Positions 1 to 8,709 are shown, numbered from the stretch's first letter. The stretch: DNA of 64,000 nt from Phyllobacterium trifolii (GCF_014192095.1 NZ_JACHXN010000007.1:186001-250000); one strand, 5' to 3'. Translations and numbers: made by a program. The notes: a model not told the origin generated them from the letters alone.

Positions 1-270
1 ACATTGAACAAATGGATGCTGCCCGCCGGAAGTCAAGTAACGGGTTCGTAATGAGCAGAAGCGGCTTGTGCTCGGCAGTGACATCTGCACGATTCAGAAA
101 AAAGCCCTGAGAGCCGGCACTTCAGCGGTCAAGTGGAAGCAATCCGCCTTCTCTCCGACTTCTGAGCTGGGAGTCTGGCATCAGAAAACGCAAGAATGCA
201 GCCGTTGATTTTAACCTAAGACCGACAATCCGCTCTTGACATTTTCTAACGCATCGATAAATCCAGATAT

Positions 271-585
271 ATGAAAAAAGAACAAACAATCGAAGCTTTT
301 TCGGCTCTTGCCCAGCCAACCCGCATGGAGGATGCATGAGCCGGATGGGATCGCGGCTGGAGAGGTGTCTGGCCTCCTCGACGTTCCGCAGAACACCATG
401 TCTACCCATCTCGCGATCCTGTTGCGAGCGGGTTGATTTCCTCTGAGCGACAGAGCCGTTCAATAAACCTGCGCGAAGCAATTAACTTCTTGCTGAAAGA
501 TTGTTGTGCCGGACATCCCGATATCTGTGCGCCGCTGTTAGCCGATATCGTTCCCTGCTGTCCCAAAGGAAAACCGGGGGCTTCA
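271..585 (+). pseudogene. arsR: broken ArsR-family arsenic repressor
   Basis: Three reading frames must be joined to recover an ArsR/SmtB repressor. The first, from the ATG at 271, reads like a typical ArsR start (MKKEQTIEAFSALAQPTRME) and stops at a TGA near 336. The second, from about 338, carries the recognition helix region (PQNTMSTHLAILLRAG) and stops at 434. The third, from 433, gives the C-terminal part with the Cys-rich end (KDCCAGHPDICAPL, then PCC). About eight residues expected after PTR are missing, so there is an internal deletion as well as two frameshifts. It lies just upstream of arsC, the usual position of the repressor. A functional regulator is unlikely, so arsC and arsH may be constitutive or controlled elsewhere. 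Confidence 0.85.
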
Positions 586-713
586 TGCGTGACCTGTCGG
601 ATTGCAGGGGCGGCTTTGGCGTCCTGATCGACGTTCGGGTGATGTTGCAGTAAAAATTGGCACGAGCGCGGCGCGGACGTGCAGAACTTCCAGAAAATCG
701 AAAGGACTGTTTA

Positions 714-1136
714 ATGGCCGTTACCATCTATCACAATCCCTCTTGCGGCACGTCGCGCAACACGCTGGCTCTCATTCGCAACGCGGGCATCGAGCCGACG
801 ATCATCGAATATCTGAAGTCGCCGCCTGCGCGCCAGGAACTCAAAGACTTGATTCGAAGAGCTGGGCTGACTGTCCGCGAAGCCATTCGCGCAAAGGGTA
901 CGCCCTTTGCTGAACTTGGTCTGGATGATATGTCATTGACTGACGAACAGTTGCTTGATGCCATGGAAGCCCATCCGATCCTGATAAATCGCCCATTTGT
1001 GGTGACTGAGATGGGTGTGCGATTGAGCCGTCCATCCGAGCTGGTACTGGGTATTCTGCCGCAGCCGCAAAAGGGGGCGTTTACCAAAGAGGATGGCGAG
1101 GCCGTCATCGATGCAAAAGGAAGACGCGTTGTCTGA
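714..1136 (+). CDS. arsC: arsenate reductase, glutaredoxin-coupled (ArsC)
   Basis: A 140-residue cytoplasmic enzyme that reduces arsenate to arsenite using glutathione and glutaredoxin. The thioredoxin-like fold starts directly with the catalytic motif [11 protein letters not shown] (Cys at about residue 11), and the family's RP signature (NRPFVV) follows at about residue 93. Length matches the plasmid R773-type ArsC family. The ATG at 714 is chosen because [14 protein letters not shown] is the conserved N-terminus; an in-frame ATG at 657 adds 19 residues without family support. It sits between the broken arsR and arsH. No arsenite exporter or aquaglyceroporin gene lies between arsR and arsC, where many rhizobial operons carry one, so the exit route for arsenite is not visible here. 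Confidence 0.93.
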   Translation: MAVTIYHNPSCGTSRNTLALIRNAGIEPTIIEYLKSPPARQELKDLIRRAGLTVREAIRAKGTPFAELGLDDMSLTDEQLLDAMEAHPILINRPFVVTEMGVRLSRPSELVLGILPQPQKGAFTKEDGEAVIDAKGRRVV

Positions 1137-1839
1137 TCTGCCAAACACTTTGAAACAGGCTCTGCACAAGGTCGATGCGTCCAAGTTGGCCGCACCAAAA
1201 TCCTCGCATGCGCCAAAAATACTCTTGCTCTGCGGTTCATTGCGCAAGATTTCCTATAGCCGTTTGCTGACACAGGAGGCGGCGCGGCTGCTGCAACATT
1301 TCGGTGCTGAGATCCGCATTTACGATCCAGCCGGATTGCCGCTTCCGGATGACGCTCCAATTGATCACCCCAAGGTGCAGGAGCTGCGTGAGCTTTCATT
1401 GTGGTCGGAAGGCCAGGTCTGGACAAGTCCGGAACGGCATGGGGCGATGACAGGCGTGATGAAATCGCAGATCGATTGGATACCTCTTGCAATGGGTTCG
1501 ATCAGGCCAACGCAGGGGCGTACGCTCGCAGTCATGCAGGTCTCGGGTGGCTCGCAATCATTTAACGCCGTCAACCAGATGCGGGTACTCGGGCGCTGGA
1601 TGCGTATGATTACAATACCCAACCAGTCATCTGTGGCGAAAGCCTATCAGGAATTCGACGAACAGGGTCGTATGAAGCCATCGGCCTACTACGACCGGGT
1701 CGTCGATGTCATGGAAGAGTTGGTCAAGTTTACGCTTCTGACCCGCGACGTGTCGGGCTATCTGACTGACCGGTATAGCGAACGTAAAGAAAGTGCGGCA
1801 GAGCTTGAGCAGCGAGTAAATTCCAGGTTAGCAGTCTGA
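1111..1839 (+). CDS. arsH: ArsH-type NADPH-dependent FMN reductase
   Basis: A flavoprotein of the NADPH-dependent FMN reductase family. The flavodoxin-like fold begins with [15 protein letters not shown], the phosphate loop of ArsH, followed by [18 protein letters not shown] and [17 protein letters not shown], all typical of ArsH. ArsH proteins oxidise trivalent organoarsenicals and are found in ars operons. The ATG at 1111 overlaps the arsC stop by 26 bases and has a GGCGAGG stretch upstream; an alternative ATG lies at 1093. The overlap implies co-translation with arsC. About 242 residues, the usual length. It appears intact although the operon's repressor is broken. Confidence 0.92.
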   Translation: MQKEDALSDLPNTLKQALHKVDASKLAAPKSSHAPKILLLCGSLRKISYSRLLTQEAARLLQHFGAEIRIYDPAGLPLPDDAPIDHPKVQELRELSLWSEGQVWTSPERHGAMTGVMKSQIDWIPLAMGSIRPTQGRTLAVMQVSGGSQSFNAVNQMRVLGRWMRMITIPNQSSVAKAYQEFDEQGRMKPSAYYDRVVDVMEELVKFTLLTRDVSGYLTDRYSERKESAAELEQRVNSRLAV

Positions 1840-1841
1840 GC

Positions 1842-2004
1842 CTTCAATCTTTGACCTCGCATCGTACCGCGAAAGCGCGATGCGCCTTTCGTCCGTAACG
1901 CAGCTGCCGTCAAATTGTTCGACAAAAACGTCGCCTTCAAGCAGGAGTGCCGCAACACAGAATGACAGGTTGAGCTGAGCAGAAGTCGGGCCTTCCAGAC
2001 GATA
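1842..2004 (-). pseudogene. fragment resembling the C-terminal part of an MmgE/PrpD family protein
   Basis: The minus strand encodes a stretch reading LEGPTSAQLNLSFCVAALL, then LEGDVFVEQF, then RRIALSRYD. This resembles the segment of MmgE/PrpD (2-methylcitrate dehydratase-like) proteins in which a PxxAQxSxxxxVA motif precedes a (G/D)xxxxEQF motif. Only some 55 residues are present and no start or upstream domain is found, so it is read as a decayed remnant. The match is from memory of the family and is weaker than for the neighbouring arsR and pstB remnants. The reading frame is open from 2034 to 1828, which by chance could also be noise. Confidence 0.5.
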
Positions 2005-2101
2005 CGGCCACCCGAAGCGGCAGGCCTGGCGCATCCTAGCCGAATTGCCTAACCCAAATTCCTGAATCGCGCATCGTATAGAACTGTAATAAAATTCTCC
2101 T

Positions 2102-2296
2102 ATGGCAAATTCCGATTATCCTGAGTTCGAATGTCAAAACTGCAAAGCGATCATGATCGCGGTGCGGCGCAACTTGTGCGATTCCAGTGCCATCGTTTGC
2201 AGTCGCTGCGATAGTTTTCTGGGGGCATTTGTCGACCTGGACAACCAACTTTCGCTGAGGTCACGACAACTGAAGGGTCCTCCCGACTTCCGTTAA
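2102..2296 (+). CDS. small putative zinc-ribbon protein, function unknown
   Basis: A 64-residue ORF with two CxxC pairs 21 residues apart (FECQNCKAI and VCSRCDSFLG), the layout of a small zinc ribbon. No catalytic domain or membrane segment is visible. There is no convincing ribosome binding site in front of the ATG; the upstream stretch is AT-rich. It lies between two gene remnants and ends directly where the pstB remnant begins, so it may itself be the end of something older. The regular Cys spacing is the main reason to keep it. I do not recognise a named family. Confidence 0.45.
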   Translation: MANSDYPEFECQNCKAIMIAVRRNLCDSSAIVCSRCDSFLGAFVDLDNQLSLRSRQLKGPPDFR

Positions 2297-2298
2297 CG

Positions 2299-2628
2299 CT
2301 ATGGGACGAGGTCAAGGACAAGTTGCTGGCGAGCGGCCCTGAGCCTCTCAGGCGGACTCGTGCGCGGAATTGCCGTACGGCTTGAGGTCCTTCTGCTCGG
2401 CGAGTCCACATCCGCACTGGATCGACGGCCCGTATCGAGGAACTGATCGAGATACTCAAGTTCACAATCGTCAGTGTCACCCACAACATGCTGCAAGCGG
2501 CACGCATATCGAGCAATACTGCGTTCATGCACCCGGGGAAACTGATCGCGTTCGGTCCGACAACCGACATATTCAACCAGCCGCAAGACAAGAGGTCCCT
2601 TGAGTATATTACGGGTCGCTTTGGTTGA
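2299..2628 (+). pseudogene. pstB: C-terminal remnant of phosphate ABC transporter ATPase PstB
   Basis: Three frames together recover the second half of PstB. Frame one gives LWDEVKDKLLASG, matching the ALWDEVKD region. Frame two gives a degraded ABC signature and Walker B (LSGGLVRGIAVR, then [11 protein letters not shown], where intact PstB has LSGGQQQR and DEPTSALD). Frame three gives [20 protein letters not shown], with the switch histidine, and ends [15 protein letters not shown] and a stop at 2626, the normal PstB C-terminus. The N-terminal half with Walker A is absent. Frameshifts plus loss of conserved Gln, Asp and Pro residues show a long-dead gene. No pstSCA or phoU genes are nearby. 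Confidence 0.85.
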
Positions 2629-2691
2629 GGCCGCTGATGGCGCGGCGTCGAAGAACCGTGACAGCCGGGCTTCAGCCAATACCGAAGCAAA

Positions 2692-3525
2692 TCATTTGCG
2701 CCGTGCAATAAGTATCACCGGATCGATCTGATGGTTCTCGAGCGCCTTTGCGTAGTTTGAGAACTTTTCAGGTGCATTGGTTCCGGTCAAAAGGTGAAGC
2801 CCCAGGGGTGGAGGAGCATTTGCACTGGCAGCCTTCGCCAAGACCTCTCGAAAGAATTGCCTGGCAAACTCCCGCAGGCTTACCTCTTTGTCGATAAGAA
2901 ATCCGGCCTCGACGAGGAGGTCACTTGTCTGCGCGGGGGACTTGAGGAAACTGGTTGCCTCGCTTTCCGCCCACGGCTCGGGGTAGATCATACCTGGCGA
3001 CGGACCCTTCATGACGTCGAACACGCATAGCGGTGCGCCGGACCGCATCACGCGGGCCAATTCGGCGTAGAATCGGTCGCGTTCGCGGATATTCATGGCC
3101 GCATGAAAACTCACGGCCGCGTCGAACACAGCATCCGGAAACGGCATCGAGGTGACACTGCCAACCTGAAAAGCGCACTGTCCAGTGAGCTGCATCCGGT
3201 CGGTTAGGGCTTGGGCAACCTCGACATATTGCGGTGTGAGATCGATACCGGTGACACGGCACCCATATTCTTTCGCCAGTAGCCGTGCTGTTCCGCCAAG
3301 GCCGCATCCGGCGTCCAGCACGTGCATTCCTGCCTTGAGCGGCATCATCTTCAGCGCCTTTACCGTGGTCAACCGGCCGGCTGTGTGGAACTCGTCAACT
3401 GGTGCCAGATCAATGGGCTGGAGATTGTCCAGATCAGCCCCAAGGGTCTTCAGTCCAGCTAAAATGGCCTCCAGCAGTCCCGCTCTGCCGTAGTGACTTG
3501 CTACCGCGTTCTCCAGTTTCTTCAT
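2692..3525 (-). CDS. class I SAM-dependent methyltransferase
   Basis: A soluble methyltransferase of about 277 residues. SAM-binding motif I is VLDAGCGLGGTARLLA, motif II is VTGIDLTPQYVEVA, and the post-motif region GSVTSMPFPDAVFDAAVSFH is typical of the UbiE/sterol-methyltransferase-like class. The substrate cannot be read from sequence; relatives methylate small molecules. The ATG at 3525 is preferred over one at 3597 because AGGGAGGTAATC precedes it at ideal spacing and MKKLENAVASHYGR is a natural start. It is transcribed leftward and isolated: pseudogenes lie downstream and the sensor kinase gene ends about 280 bases upstream with no shared operon spacing. Confidence 0.85.
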   Translation of the reverse strand: MKKLENAVASHYGRAGLLEAILAGLKTLGADLDNLQPIDLAPVDEFHTAGRLTTVKALKMMPLKAGMHVLDAGCGLGGTARLLAKEYGCRVTGIDLTPQYVEVAQALTDRMQLTGQCAFQVGSVTSMPFPDAVFDAAVSFHAAMNIRERDRFYAELARVMRSGAPLCVFDVMKGPSPGMIYPEPWAESEATSFLKSPAQTSDLLVEAGFLIDKEVSLREFARQFFREVLAKAASANAPPPLGLHLLTGTNAPEKFSNYAKALENHQIDPVILIARRK

Positions 3526-3805
3526 GATTACCTCCCTGCTATTAGACCGCACCCTATGGCGTGGTATAGCTGGAGAACATACCTCGCTCTCGGGCATGGT
3601 CCGGGATGATCAGCACGCCATGGCGGCAGTTTAGCCACCGTAATTATCGCTCAACTACGAGATTGTTTCTAGGCAGATGTGTCGGCGCCATGCCATCGGA
3701 CAAGAAAGTGAAGTGATCGTTGATGATGACCTCAATGGTGGCCTTATCGGCATCGCTGCTGGCGTGCCATATCGGTTTGAAGCTGTGATGATGCGTGACG
3801 AGAGA

Positions 3806-5560
3806 TTAAATTATACGAGGGACTATGTCGTCCTGTCGCTCAGGGAACGTACCGAGCGACTGCGCACTTTGGAGTTGACCCATGGCTGTTGTCGGAATTG
3901 AGAAACCGAACATCGCTCCACCTTCCGGACGGTTTGCAGCAGCTATCTCGCCCCCGTGAGCTTTGATAATTGACTGGCAGATGGCCAGCCCTATCCCCAG
4001 TCCGCCTTCCTTTGTTGTAAAGAATCCATCGAATATCTGATCTAAATGATCAACCGGGATACCAGTCCCTGTATCTCTGATCGAGAATACGACACGAGCG
4101 TTCACGTCCAGTCGCGTTTCGAGATAAATGTCGCGGTGCACGTGAGGAGCCTTCTTCATGGCTTGGATGCTGTTAACGATCAAGTTGACGATCACCTGTT
4201 GCAGCTGGATGCGATCACCCCGGACAGCGGGAAGATCCTGTTGCAGCTTTGTCGTAATGACAACGCCCTTATCCTCGCTTTCGTGGCGCAGGAACACCAC
4301 GCACTGACGAATGACATCATTGAAATCAAGCAAAGTAGAGGTGGCCTCACGCTTGCCGGCCATATCCTGAATCCGGCCGATAATATCGCCCGCGCGCTGT
4401 GCGCTTTCAACGACACGGGATGTGAGGATGTCTACCTTGCCAAGATTTGGCTCGGCCCGCCTGAGATATCGCAGGCTCGTCTGAGCGTTCATCAGGATGG
4501 CCGAAAGCGGCTGCTTGATTTCATGCGCTATCGAGGTCGTCATTTCGCCCAATGTGGAAAGACGCGCTGCATGGGAAAAGTCGGCTTCGATTTTTCGCAA
4601 TTTTGCCTCTGCTTCAAGACGAGCGGTGTTGTCGATCATCATGAGGATTGTCGTATCGAGGCGCTCGCCTGGTACCGGGAAGGTCATCAACAACAGTACA
4701 TCGAGCAGCCGGCCATCGAAGGTCCTTACCTTCAACTCTTCCACATGATTCCTGACACCTGAAAAATGCGCCAGCATCACGCGTTTCGTCGCGCCGGGTG
4801 TGGTTGAAAACAGGTATTTTACCGACCCGATGAATTCTGAGCGGTGCTTCCCGCCGAAGAGGACCATGGCCTCTTTGTTGACGTCGAAGACTTGTACAAT
4901 ATCGCATGCAAGTTTGACGATCTCCGGATGTTCATCCGAATATGAGGCCATGTCAGTGATGCCATTAGCGCGAAGGCGGTCAAATATGCGCCCTGCCGGC
5001 CGGGCGTCGATCTGCCAGACAGGAATGGGCAGGGAGGAAATCATGTTCCGATAGCGTTTCTGGCTCGCTTCGAGTTCGATGACAGCATTCGGTGCATTCA
5101 AGGTTGCCCTGACAGAGACGAATACGGTGTCCGCGCATCTTGGATCAAAAGCCTTCCAGCCTGTCAGAACGACATGCTGCAACCGACCCACGGTGGGGAT
5201 TTCTCGTGCTACCGTTCCTTTATGAGCAGAGGCGGCGACTGTTGTGAGCAGATCGCCGAGGGCAGCACGGCTTTGTTCGGGCCAGAGGCTTGCAATTGGA
5301 CGGTCCAATACTTTGTCCCGGTCTGCGGGCAGGCCGAACAGACGGATTGCTTCATCGTTGACGTCCAAAATCCGGACGGCAGAGAGCAACATATCCAATC
5401 GATCGGGTTGCCATTCCTGATCCCTGCCGGGGCAGGCTGCATCCATGCTTTCAAGCAAAGCTCGTGCGCGCGTCACATTGAATTGCCAGTAGGCAACCTG
5501 TCCGATAGCAGCCTGCGTAGGCGGTTGGCCTCCTTGTGTGGGATAATCGACTGATTCCAT
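3806..5560 (-). CDS. soluble PAS-domain sensor histidine kinase
   Basis: A 584-residue kinase with no membrane segment. Two PAS-like regions lie at about residues 22-160 and 165-310, each with a VNxEAxxLFG helix (VNDEAIRLFG; VNKEAMVLFG). The HisKA domain follows with the phospho-acceptor H346 in SIAHEIKQPLSAI, then the HATPase with N box NLIVNSIQAM, G1 DTGTGIP and G2 GGLGIGLAI. This is the FixL/NodV-like group of rhizobial kinases. No haem or flavin ligand motif stands out, so the signal is unknown. It is the last gene of a leftward unit behind a receiver-only regulator and a FixJ-like regulator, its likely phosphotransfer partners. A purine-rich ribosome site precedes the ATG. Confidence 0.9.
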   Translation of the reverse strand: MESVDYPTQGGQPPTQAAIGQVAYWQFNVTRARALLESMDAACPGRDQEWQPDRLDMLLSAVRILDVNDEAIRLFGLPADRDKVLDRPIASLWPEQSRAALGDLLTTVAASAHKGTVAREIPTVGRLQHVVLTGWKAFDPRCADTVFVSVRATLNAPNAVIELEASQKRYRNMISSLPIPVWQIDARPAGRIFDRLRANGITDMASYSDEHPEIVKLACDIVQVFDVNKEAMVLFGGKHRSEFIGSVKYLFSTTPGATKRVMLAHFSGVRNHVEELKVRTFDGRLLDVLLLMTFPVPGERLDTTILMMIDNTARLEAEAKLRKIEADFSHAARLSTLGEMTTSIAHEIKQPLSAILMNAQTSLRYLRRAEPNLGKVDILTSRVVESAQRAGDIIGRIQDMAGKREATSTLLDFNDVIRQCVVFLRHESEDKGVVITTKLQQDLPAVRGDRIQLQQVIVNLIVNSIQAMKKAPHVHRDIYLETRLDVNARVVFSIRDTGTGIPVDHLDQIFDGFFTTKEGGLGIGLAICQSIIKAHGGEIAAANRPEGGAMFGFSIPTTAMGQLQSAQSLGTFPERQDDIVPRII

Positions 5561-5616
5561 TGGCGACCTCTCTCCGAGCGATGGTCGATGATATTTAATT
5601 CTATGAAACGGTCCTG

Positions 5617-6057
5617 TTACGGCTCTCGGGGCAAATCATCCGGCTTATCCATTGATCGTCGATTGAGAGCTGAAATAATATGCCCGTGTAGAACATCGTC
5701 ACTGATCGGCTTATTCAAAAAGGCGACGGCGCCGAGACGCAATGCCCGGGCCTTTGCTTCGGGGGCTAACTGGGCCGACATGAAGATGATGGGCAAGTCG
5801 GGATCGGCGGCAGACAGCTTCTCCTGAAGCTCCAGTCCGCTCATGCCTTTCATGTTGAGATCGGTGATGAGGCAGTCGAACCGCCCTCTTGTATGTGCAG
5901 CCAGAATCTTTTCCGGACGGTCGAATATCTGGCACTTGACATCGAACACCTCGAGCAATTCGGCCAAGGCGTTGCAAATACTCAAATCGTCGTCGACGAC
6001 TGCAATGATTGGGGTAAGGGTCAATTCGCAAACTTTCACACAGTGGACTTTCGTCAC
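5617..6057 (-). CDS. single-domain response regulator (receiver only)
   Basis: A receiver domain without an output domain, about 146 residues. Acidic pair in IIAVVDDD, phospho-acceptor Asp in FDCLITDLNMKG, Thr/Ser position in IIFMSAQ, and the conserved Lys in AFLNKPI. Such proteins act as phosphate sinks or as intermediates between a kinase and a second regulator. No ATG starts the domain: the longest frame starts with GTG at 6057, with other GTG/TTG codons within 12 residues, so the exact start is uncertain. It lies 56 bases upstream of the kinase gene and 50 bases downstream of the FixJ-like gene, in one apparent operon. Confidence 0.88.
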   Translation of the reverse strand: MTKVHCVKVCELTLTPIIAVVDDDLSICNALAELLEVFDVKCQIFDRPEKILAAHTRGRFDCLITDLNMKGMSGLELQEKLSAADPDLPIIFMSAQLAPEAKARALRLGAVAFLNKPISDDVLHGHIISALNRRSMDKPDDLPREP

Positions 6058-6107
6058 GGCGGTTTAGTATCTGCTTGATCACTGCCTCATCAAATCCATA
6101 CGAAAGT

Positions 6108-6785
6108 CTAGGCCCGGTAGTCATCACGCATATCCGCTGGTATCGACTGCCAGGCGCGAACAAGATGGGTGATGAAGGGCGTCTTCATCTTGCGCATCAC
6201 ACTGCTTCGATGAAGCTTGACCGTGATTTCTGAAATGTTGAGATCGAATGCGATCTGTTTGCTCAGTGCACCCCGCACCACGGCTTCCATGACTTGACGC
6301 TCACGAAGGGTGAGCGTCGCATAAAGCGCCATATTCGCCTTGGTTGTGAGTTGCTCGGCGCGCCTCTCCTTGTCAATTTCAATGGCCTTGTTTACCGCAT
6401 CGAGCAGGGTCTGATCGCGCACAGGCTTGGTCAGAAATTCGATCGCACCTGCCTTCATCGCCTGAACTGTCATTGGAATATCGCCATGACCGGTCAGAAA
6501 GATGATGGAGGCAGAGATACCATTGGCGGCCAGGCGGGTCTGGAAATCAAGACCGCTAGCACCTGGCATTCGCACGTCGAGAATCATGCAGCCTGGTCTG
6601 TCCAGAATGTCCGCGTCCAACAGTGCCTGGGTGGAGCCAAACCCCGCCGTATCAATGTCCACCGATTCCAGCAGTTCACAGATCGAGAGCCGCACCGATT
6701 CATCATCATCCACGACCAGCACCAGGGGTTCCGTCTCGGGACGAGCTTCAATGGTGGCGATTGCATTTCCCAACGAAACGTTCAT
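6108..6785 (-). CDS. FixJ/NodW-type response regulator
   Basis: About 225 residues. N-terminal receiver: acidic pocket LVLVVDDDESVR, phospho-acceptor in GCMILDVRMPG, switch Thr in IIFLTGHGDIPM, Lys in EFLTKPV. C-terminal LuxR/FixJ helix-turn-helix: LTLRERQVMEAVVRGALSK followed by ISEITVKLHRSSVMRKM. Receiver and output match the FixJ group that pairs with PAS kinases. The ATG at 6785 has GGAG eight bases upstream; an in-frame ATG at 6809 lacks a site. Gene order suggests phosphorylation by the downstream kinase, possibly in competition with the receiver-only protein. Targets are not evident; the divergent oxidoreductase unit beyond the Rrf2 gene is the closest candidate. Confidence 0.9.
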   Translation of the reverse strand: MNVSLGNAIATIEARPETEPLVLVVDDDESVRLSICELLESVDIDTAGFGSTQALLDADILDRPGCMILDVRMPGASGLDFQTRLAANGISASIIFLTGHGDIPMTVQAMKAGAIEFLTKPVRDQTLLDAVNKAIEIDKERRAEQLTTKANMALYATLTLRERQVMEAVVRGALSKQIAFDLNISEITVKLHRSSVMRKMKTPFITHLVRAWQSIPADMRDDYRA

Positions 6786-6812
6786 TTGCCATACTCCAAA
6801 ACGTTGCACGAC

Positions 6813-7460
6813 TTATGCCTGCGGTTTCAAATTCTGCTGGCCGCGCCGTACTCTTTTCCTTGAACTGTCTTTGACTGCCGAAATGCGCGTAACTTCCCGG
6901 TTGGTCGCGCGATTGTCGAGCCATGCACCGACGTCTTCGCCAAACTGTGCTGGAGCCAGGTCACCAAAGGCACCCGAAAGGTCTTCAAGCGTCGTGCGCG
7001 CCATCTCCTTGCGCATGCTTTTTTGGGCACGCAGCATCACGGCGTGAATCCCGCACACGCCGTTGGTTATCCAGGCTGGCGGCGCGCCGCCAAACAGAAG
7101 GCAATTCTCGCGCACATCCTTGCAGTCGAAGAGATTTTTGCGGCCATCGATGGCATCGACAATATCGAGCACCGTTACCTCCCGTGGCTCTTTGGCAAGC
7201 CTATATCCGCCATTGATGCCACTGGTCGAAACAACGATCCCGGCTTTTTCAAGCCGCGGCATAATTCTCGCCATCAATGTCACTGGAACGCCTTGCAGTT
7301 CGGCAAGATCACGGCTGCTCACGGGCTTTGCACGCGGCTGGATCAAATACATCATGCAGTGGATGCCATATTCGACCGTCGCGCCATACAGGCTCGGCGG
7401 CCGGGCACTGTGGGCCGCTGTATCAATGAGATCCCTGGGCTTTGTCGGGTTGGTGTTCAT
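6813..7460 (-). CDS. Rrf2-family transcriptional regulator
   Basis: A 215-residue Rrf2 protein: winged helix with YGIHCMMYL, recognition helix region SSRDLAELQGVPVTLMARIMPRL, wing GINGGYRLAKEP, then VLDIVDAIDG. Three cysteines (DCKDVRENC and a third about 20 residues later in GVCGIHAV) occupy the region that binds an iron-sulfur cluster in IscR, NsrR and RirA, so redox, iron or nitric-oxide sensing is possible. N- and C-terminal extensions make it longer than the usual 150 residues. It is the first gene of the leftward regulatory block and divergent from the oxidoreductase-cupin unit. An inverted repeat overlaps its ribosome site region and may be its own operator. Confidence 0.88.
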   Translation of the reverse strand: MNTNPTKPRDLIDTAAHSARPPSLYGATVEYGIHCMMYLIQPRAKPVSSRDLAELQGVPVTLMARIMPRLEKAGIVVSTSGINGGYRLAKEPREVTVLDIVDAIDGRKNLFDCKDVRENCLLFGGAPPAWITNGVCGIHAVMLRAQKSMRKEMARTTLEDLSGAFGDLAPAQFGEDVGAWLDNRATNREVTRISAVKDSSRKRVRRGQQNLKPQA

Positions 7461-7472
7461 AACACCTCTCCT

Positions 7473-7484
7473 ACACGTCCGTGT
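7473..7484. promoter_or_regulatory. inverted repeat at the Rrf2 gene start, candidate autoregulatory operator
   Basis: ACACG-TC-CGTGT, five-base perfect arms, 13-24 bases upstream of the Rrf2 start codon and next to its ribosome site. A related dyad of the same half-sites lies 245 bases away on the other gene's side. Binding by Rrf2 is inferred from position only. Confidence 0.4.
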
Positions 7485-7727
7485 TATAAAACGCCAGAGT
7501 TTTTTGTGCTGCGGACTTTCGTTCAGCGGACGAATCTACAAGGGGATCCGATGATACCAGGCAACTGGCCGGCGAAAACAGCATTGAAATCTGGATATCA
7601 CAACACAGCCGGTGCGGACGACGCTCGCCATGAAATCCGATGGCCAGCTATGGCCTTTTTTCTGCAATCCACACATCACGCAGACACATCACGAAAATCG
7701 ACTGCTCGCGTCCCGATCGCCAGCCCT

Positions 7728-7738
7728 CGTGTCACACG
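7728..7738. promoter_or_regulatory. CGTGTCACACG dyad upstream of the oxidoreductase-cupin unit
   Basis: A CGTG-TCA-CACG dyad about 140 bases before the start codon at 7880. It uses the same CGTGT/ACACG half-sites as the repeat at 7473. The rest of the 419-base divergent region (7461-7879) shows no gene. Confidence 0.35.
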
Positions 7739-7879
7739 TTCCTAAACTTGAGGATGGGTCGACTAACCCCGGCGATTAGAGCGACCCACCCCCTTGCACG
7801 ATGGAATGTTTTTGTCTCCCCAGCCATGCTCCGAAGCGATAGAGTCACTAGCCTCAAAGGCCAAACGAGGAGATAAGTT

Positions 7880-8635
7880 ATGAAAATTGTTATTATCGGT
7901 GGAACCGGGCTCATCGGATCCAAGACCGCCGTACGTCTGCGCAATGAAGGCCACGAGGTTCTCGCCGTATCGCCAAACACCGGTGTCAACACCATCACCG
8001 GCGAAGGCCTGGCGGATGCGCTGGTCGGCGCCGAGGTGGTTGTTGACCTTGCAAATGCGCCTTCGTGGGAAGACAAGGCTGTGCTCGAATTCTTCGAAAC
8101 ATCGGGCCGCAATCTGCTCGCCGCAGAAGCCAAGGCTGGTGTAAAGCACCACATTGCCCTTTCTATCGTGGGAACGGAGCGGCTGCCGGAAAATGGCTAC
8201 TTCAGGGCTAAACTTGCCCAGGAGAGGATCATCAAGGAATCGCCCATTCCATACACAATCGTTCATTCCACTCAATTTATGGAATTTCTGAAGGGCATTG
8301 CCGATGAAGCAACCGTCGGCACCGTTGCTCGCCTGTCTCCTGCAGCCTTCCAGCCCATCGCATCGGACGACGTTGCCGACGCGATGGCAGACGTAGCCGT
8401 CGGCAAGCCGCTCAACGGGACGATCGAGATTGCGGGTCCCGAGCGAGCTCCCATGAATGAAATCATTGCCCGGTATCTGAAAGCGGCCAACGATCCGCGG
8501 ACGGTCGAGGCAGATGTCCATGCGCGTTATTTCGGGTCCGAACTCAACGATCAGTCGATCGTGCCCGGCAACGGTGCGCGGCTTGGCAAAGTTGGCTTTG
8601 AGGATTGGCTCCGTCACTCTCAACAGCCGAATTGA
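7880..8635 (+). CDS. NmrA-like NAD(P)-binding oxidoreductase (atypical SDR), copy 1
   Basis: A 251-residue Rossmann protein. It opens with MKIVIIGGTGLIGSKTA, the GxxGxxG dinucleotide site of atypical short-chain dehydrogenases. It lacks the YxxxK catalytic pair and instead has the NmrA-like HSTQFMEFLKG segment. Relatives are NAD(P)H-binding sensors or quinone/flavin-type reductases of unknown substrate. A strong ribosome site (GAGGAGATAAGTT) precedes the ATG. The next genes are an exported cupin and a second protein of the same family, all rightward, and the unit diverges from an Rrf2 regulator. The paired copies suggest a heteromer or a recent duplication. Confidence 0.85.
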   Translation: MKIVIIGGTGLIGSKTAVRLRNEGHEVLAVSPNTGVNTITGEGLADALVGAEVVVDLANAPSWEDKAVLEFFETSGRNLLAAEAKAGVKHHIALSIVGTERLPENGYFRAKLAQERIIKESPIPYTIVHSTQFMEFLKGIADEATVGTVARLSPAAFQPIASDDVADAMADVAVGKPLNGTIEIAGPERAPMNEIIARYLKAANDPRTVEADVHARYFGSELNDQSIVPGNGARLGKVGFEDWLRHSQQPN

Positions 8636-8709
8636 GCCAACCATCGAACAACCTGTCTTTAGCCCAGGTTTCGAACGCACATGAATCAACAACCAAAGGG
8701 ATTACGACA

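Noticed and set aside
1-270. Left-edge sequence as the end of an upstream gene
   Set aside because: Short frames end within the first 115 bases but none shows a recognisable motif.
586-713. Possible remnant of an arsenite transporter or aquaglyceroporin before arsC
   Set aside because: I tried all three frames and found no membrane-segment pattern or MIP/Acr3 motif, so no name can be given.
3677-3901. Rightward 74-codon frame between the methyltransferase and kinase genes
   Set aside because: It overlaps the 3' end of the kinase gene on the other strand, has no ribosome site and matches no family I know. It may be an old fragment but cannot be supported.
7763-8692. 309-codon leftward frame opposite the first NAD(P)-binding gene
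   Set aside because: Antisense shadow; the plus-strand gene has a clear Rossmann motif and ribosome site.
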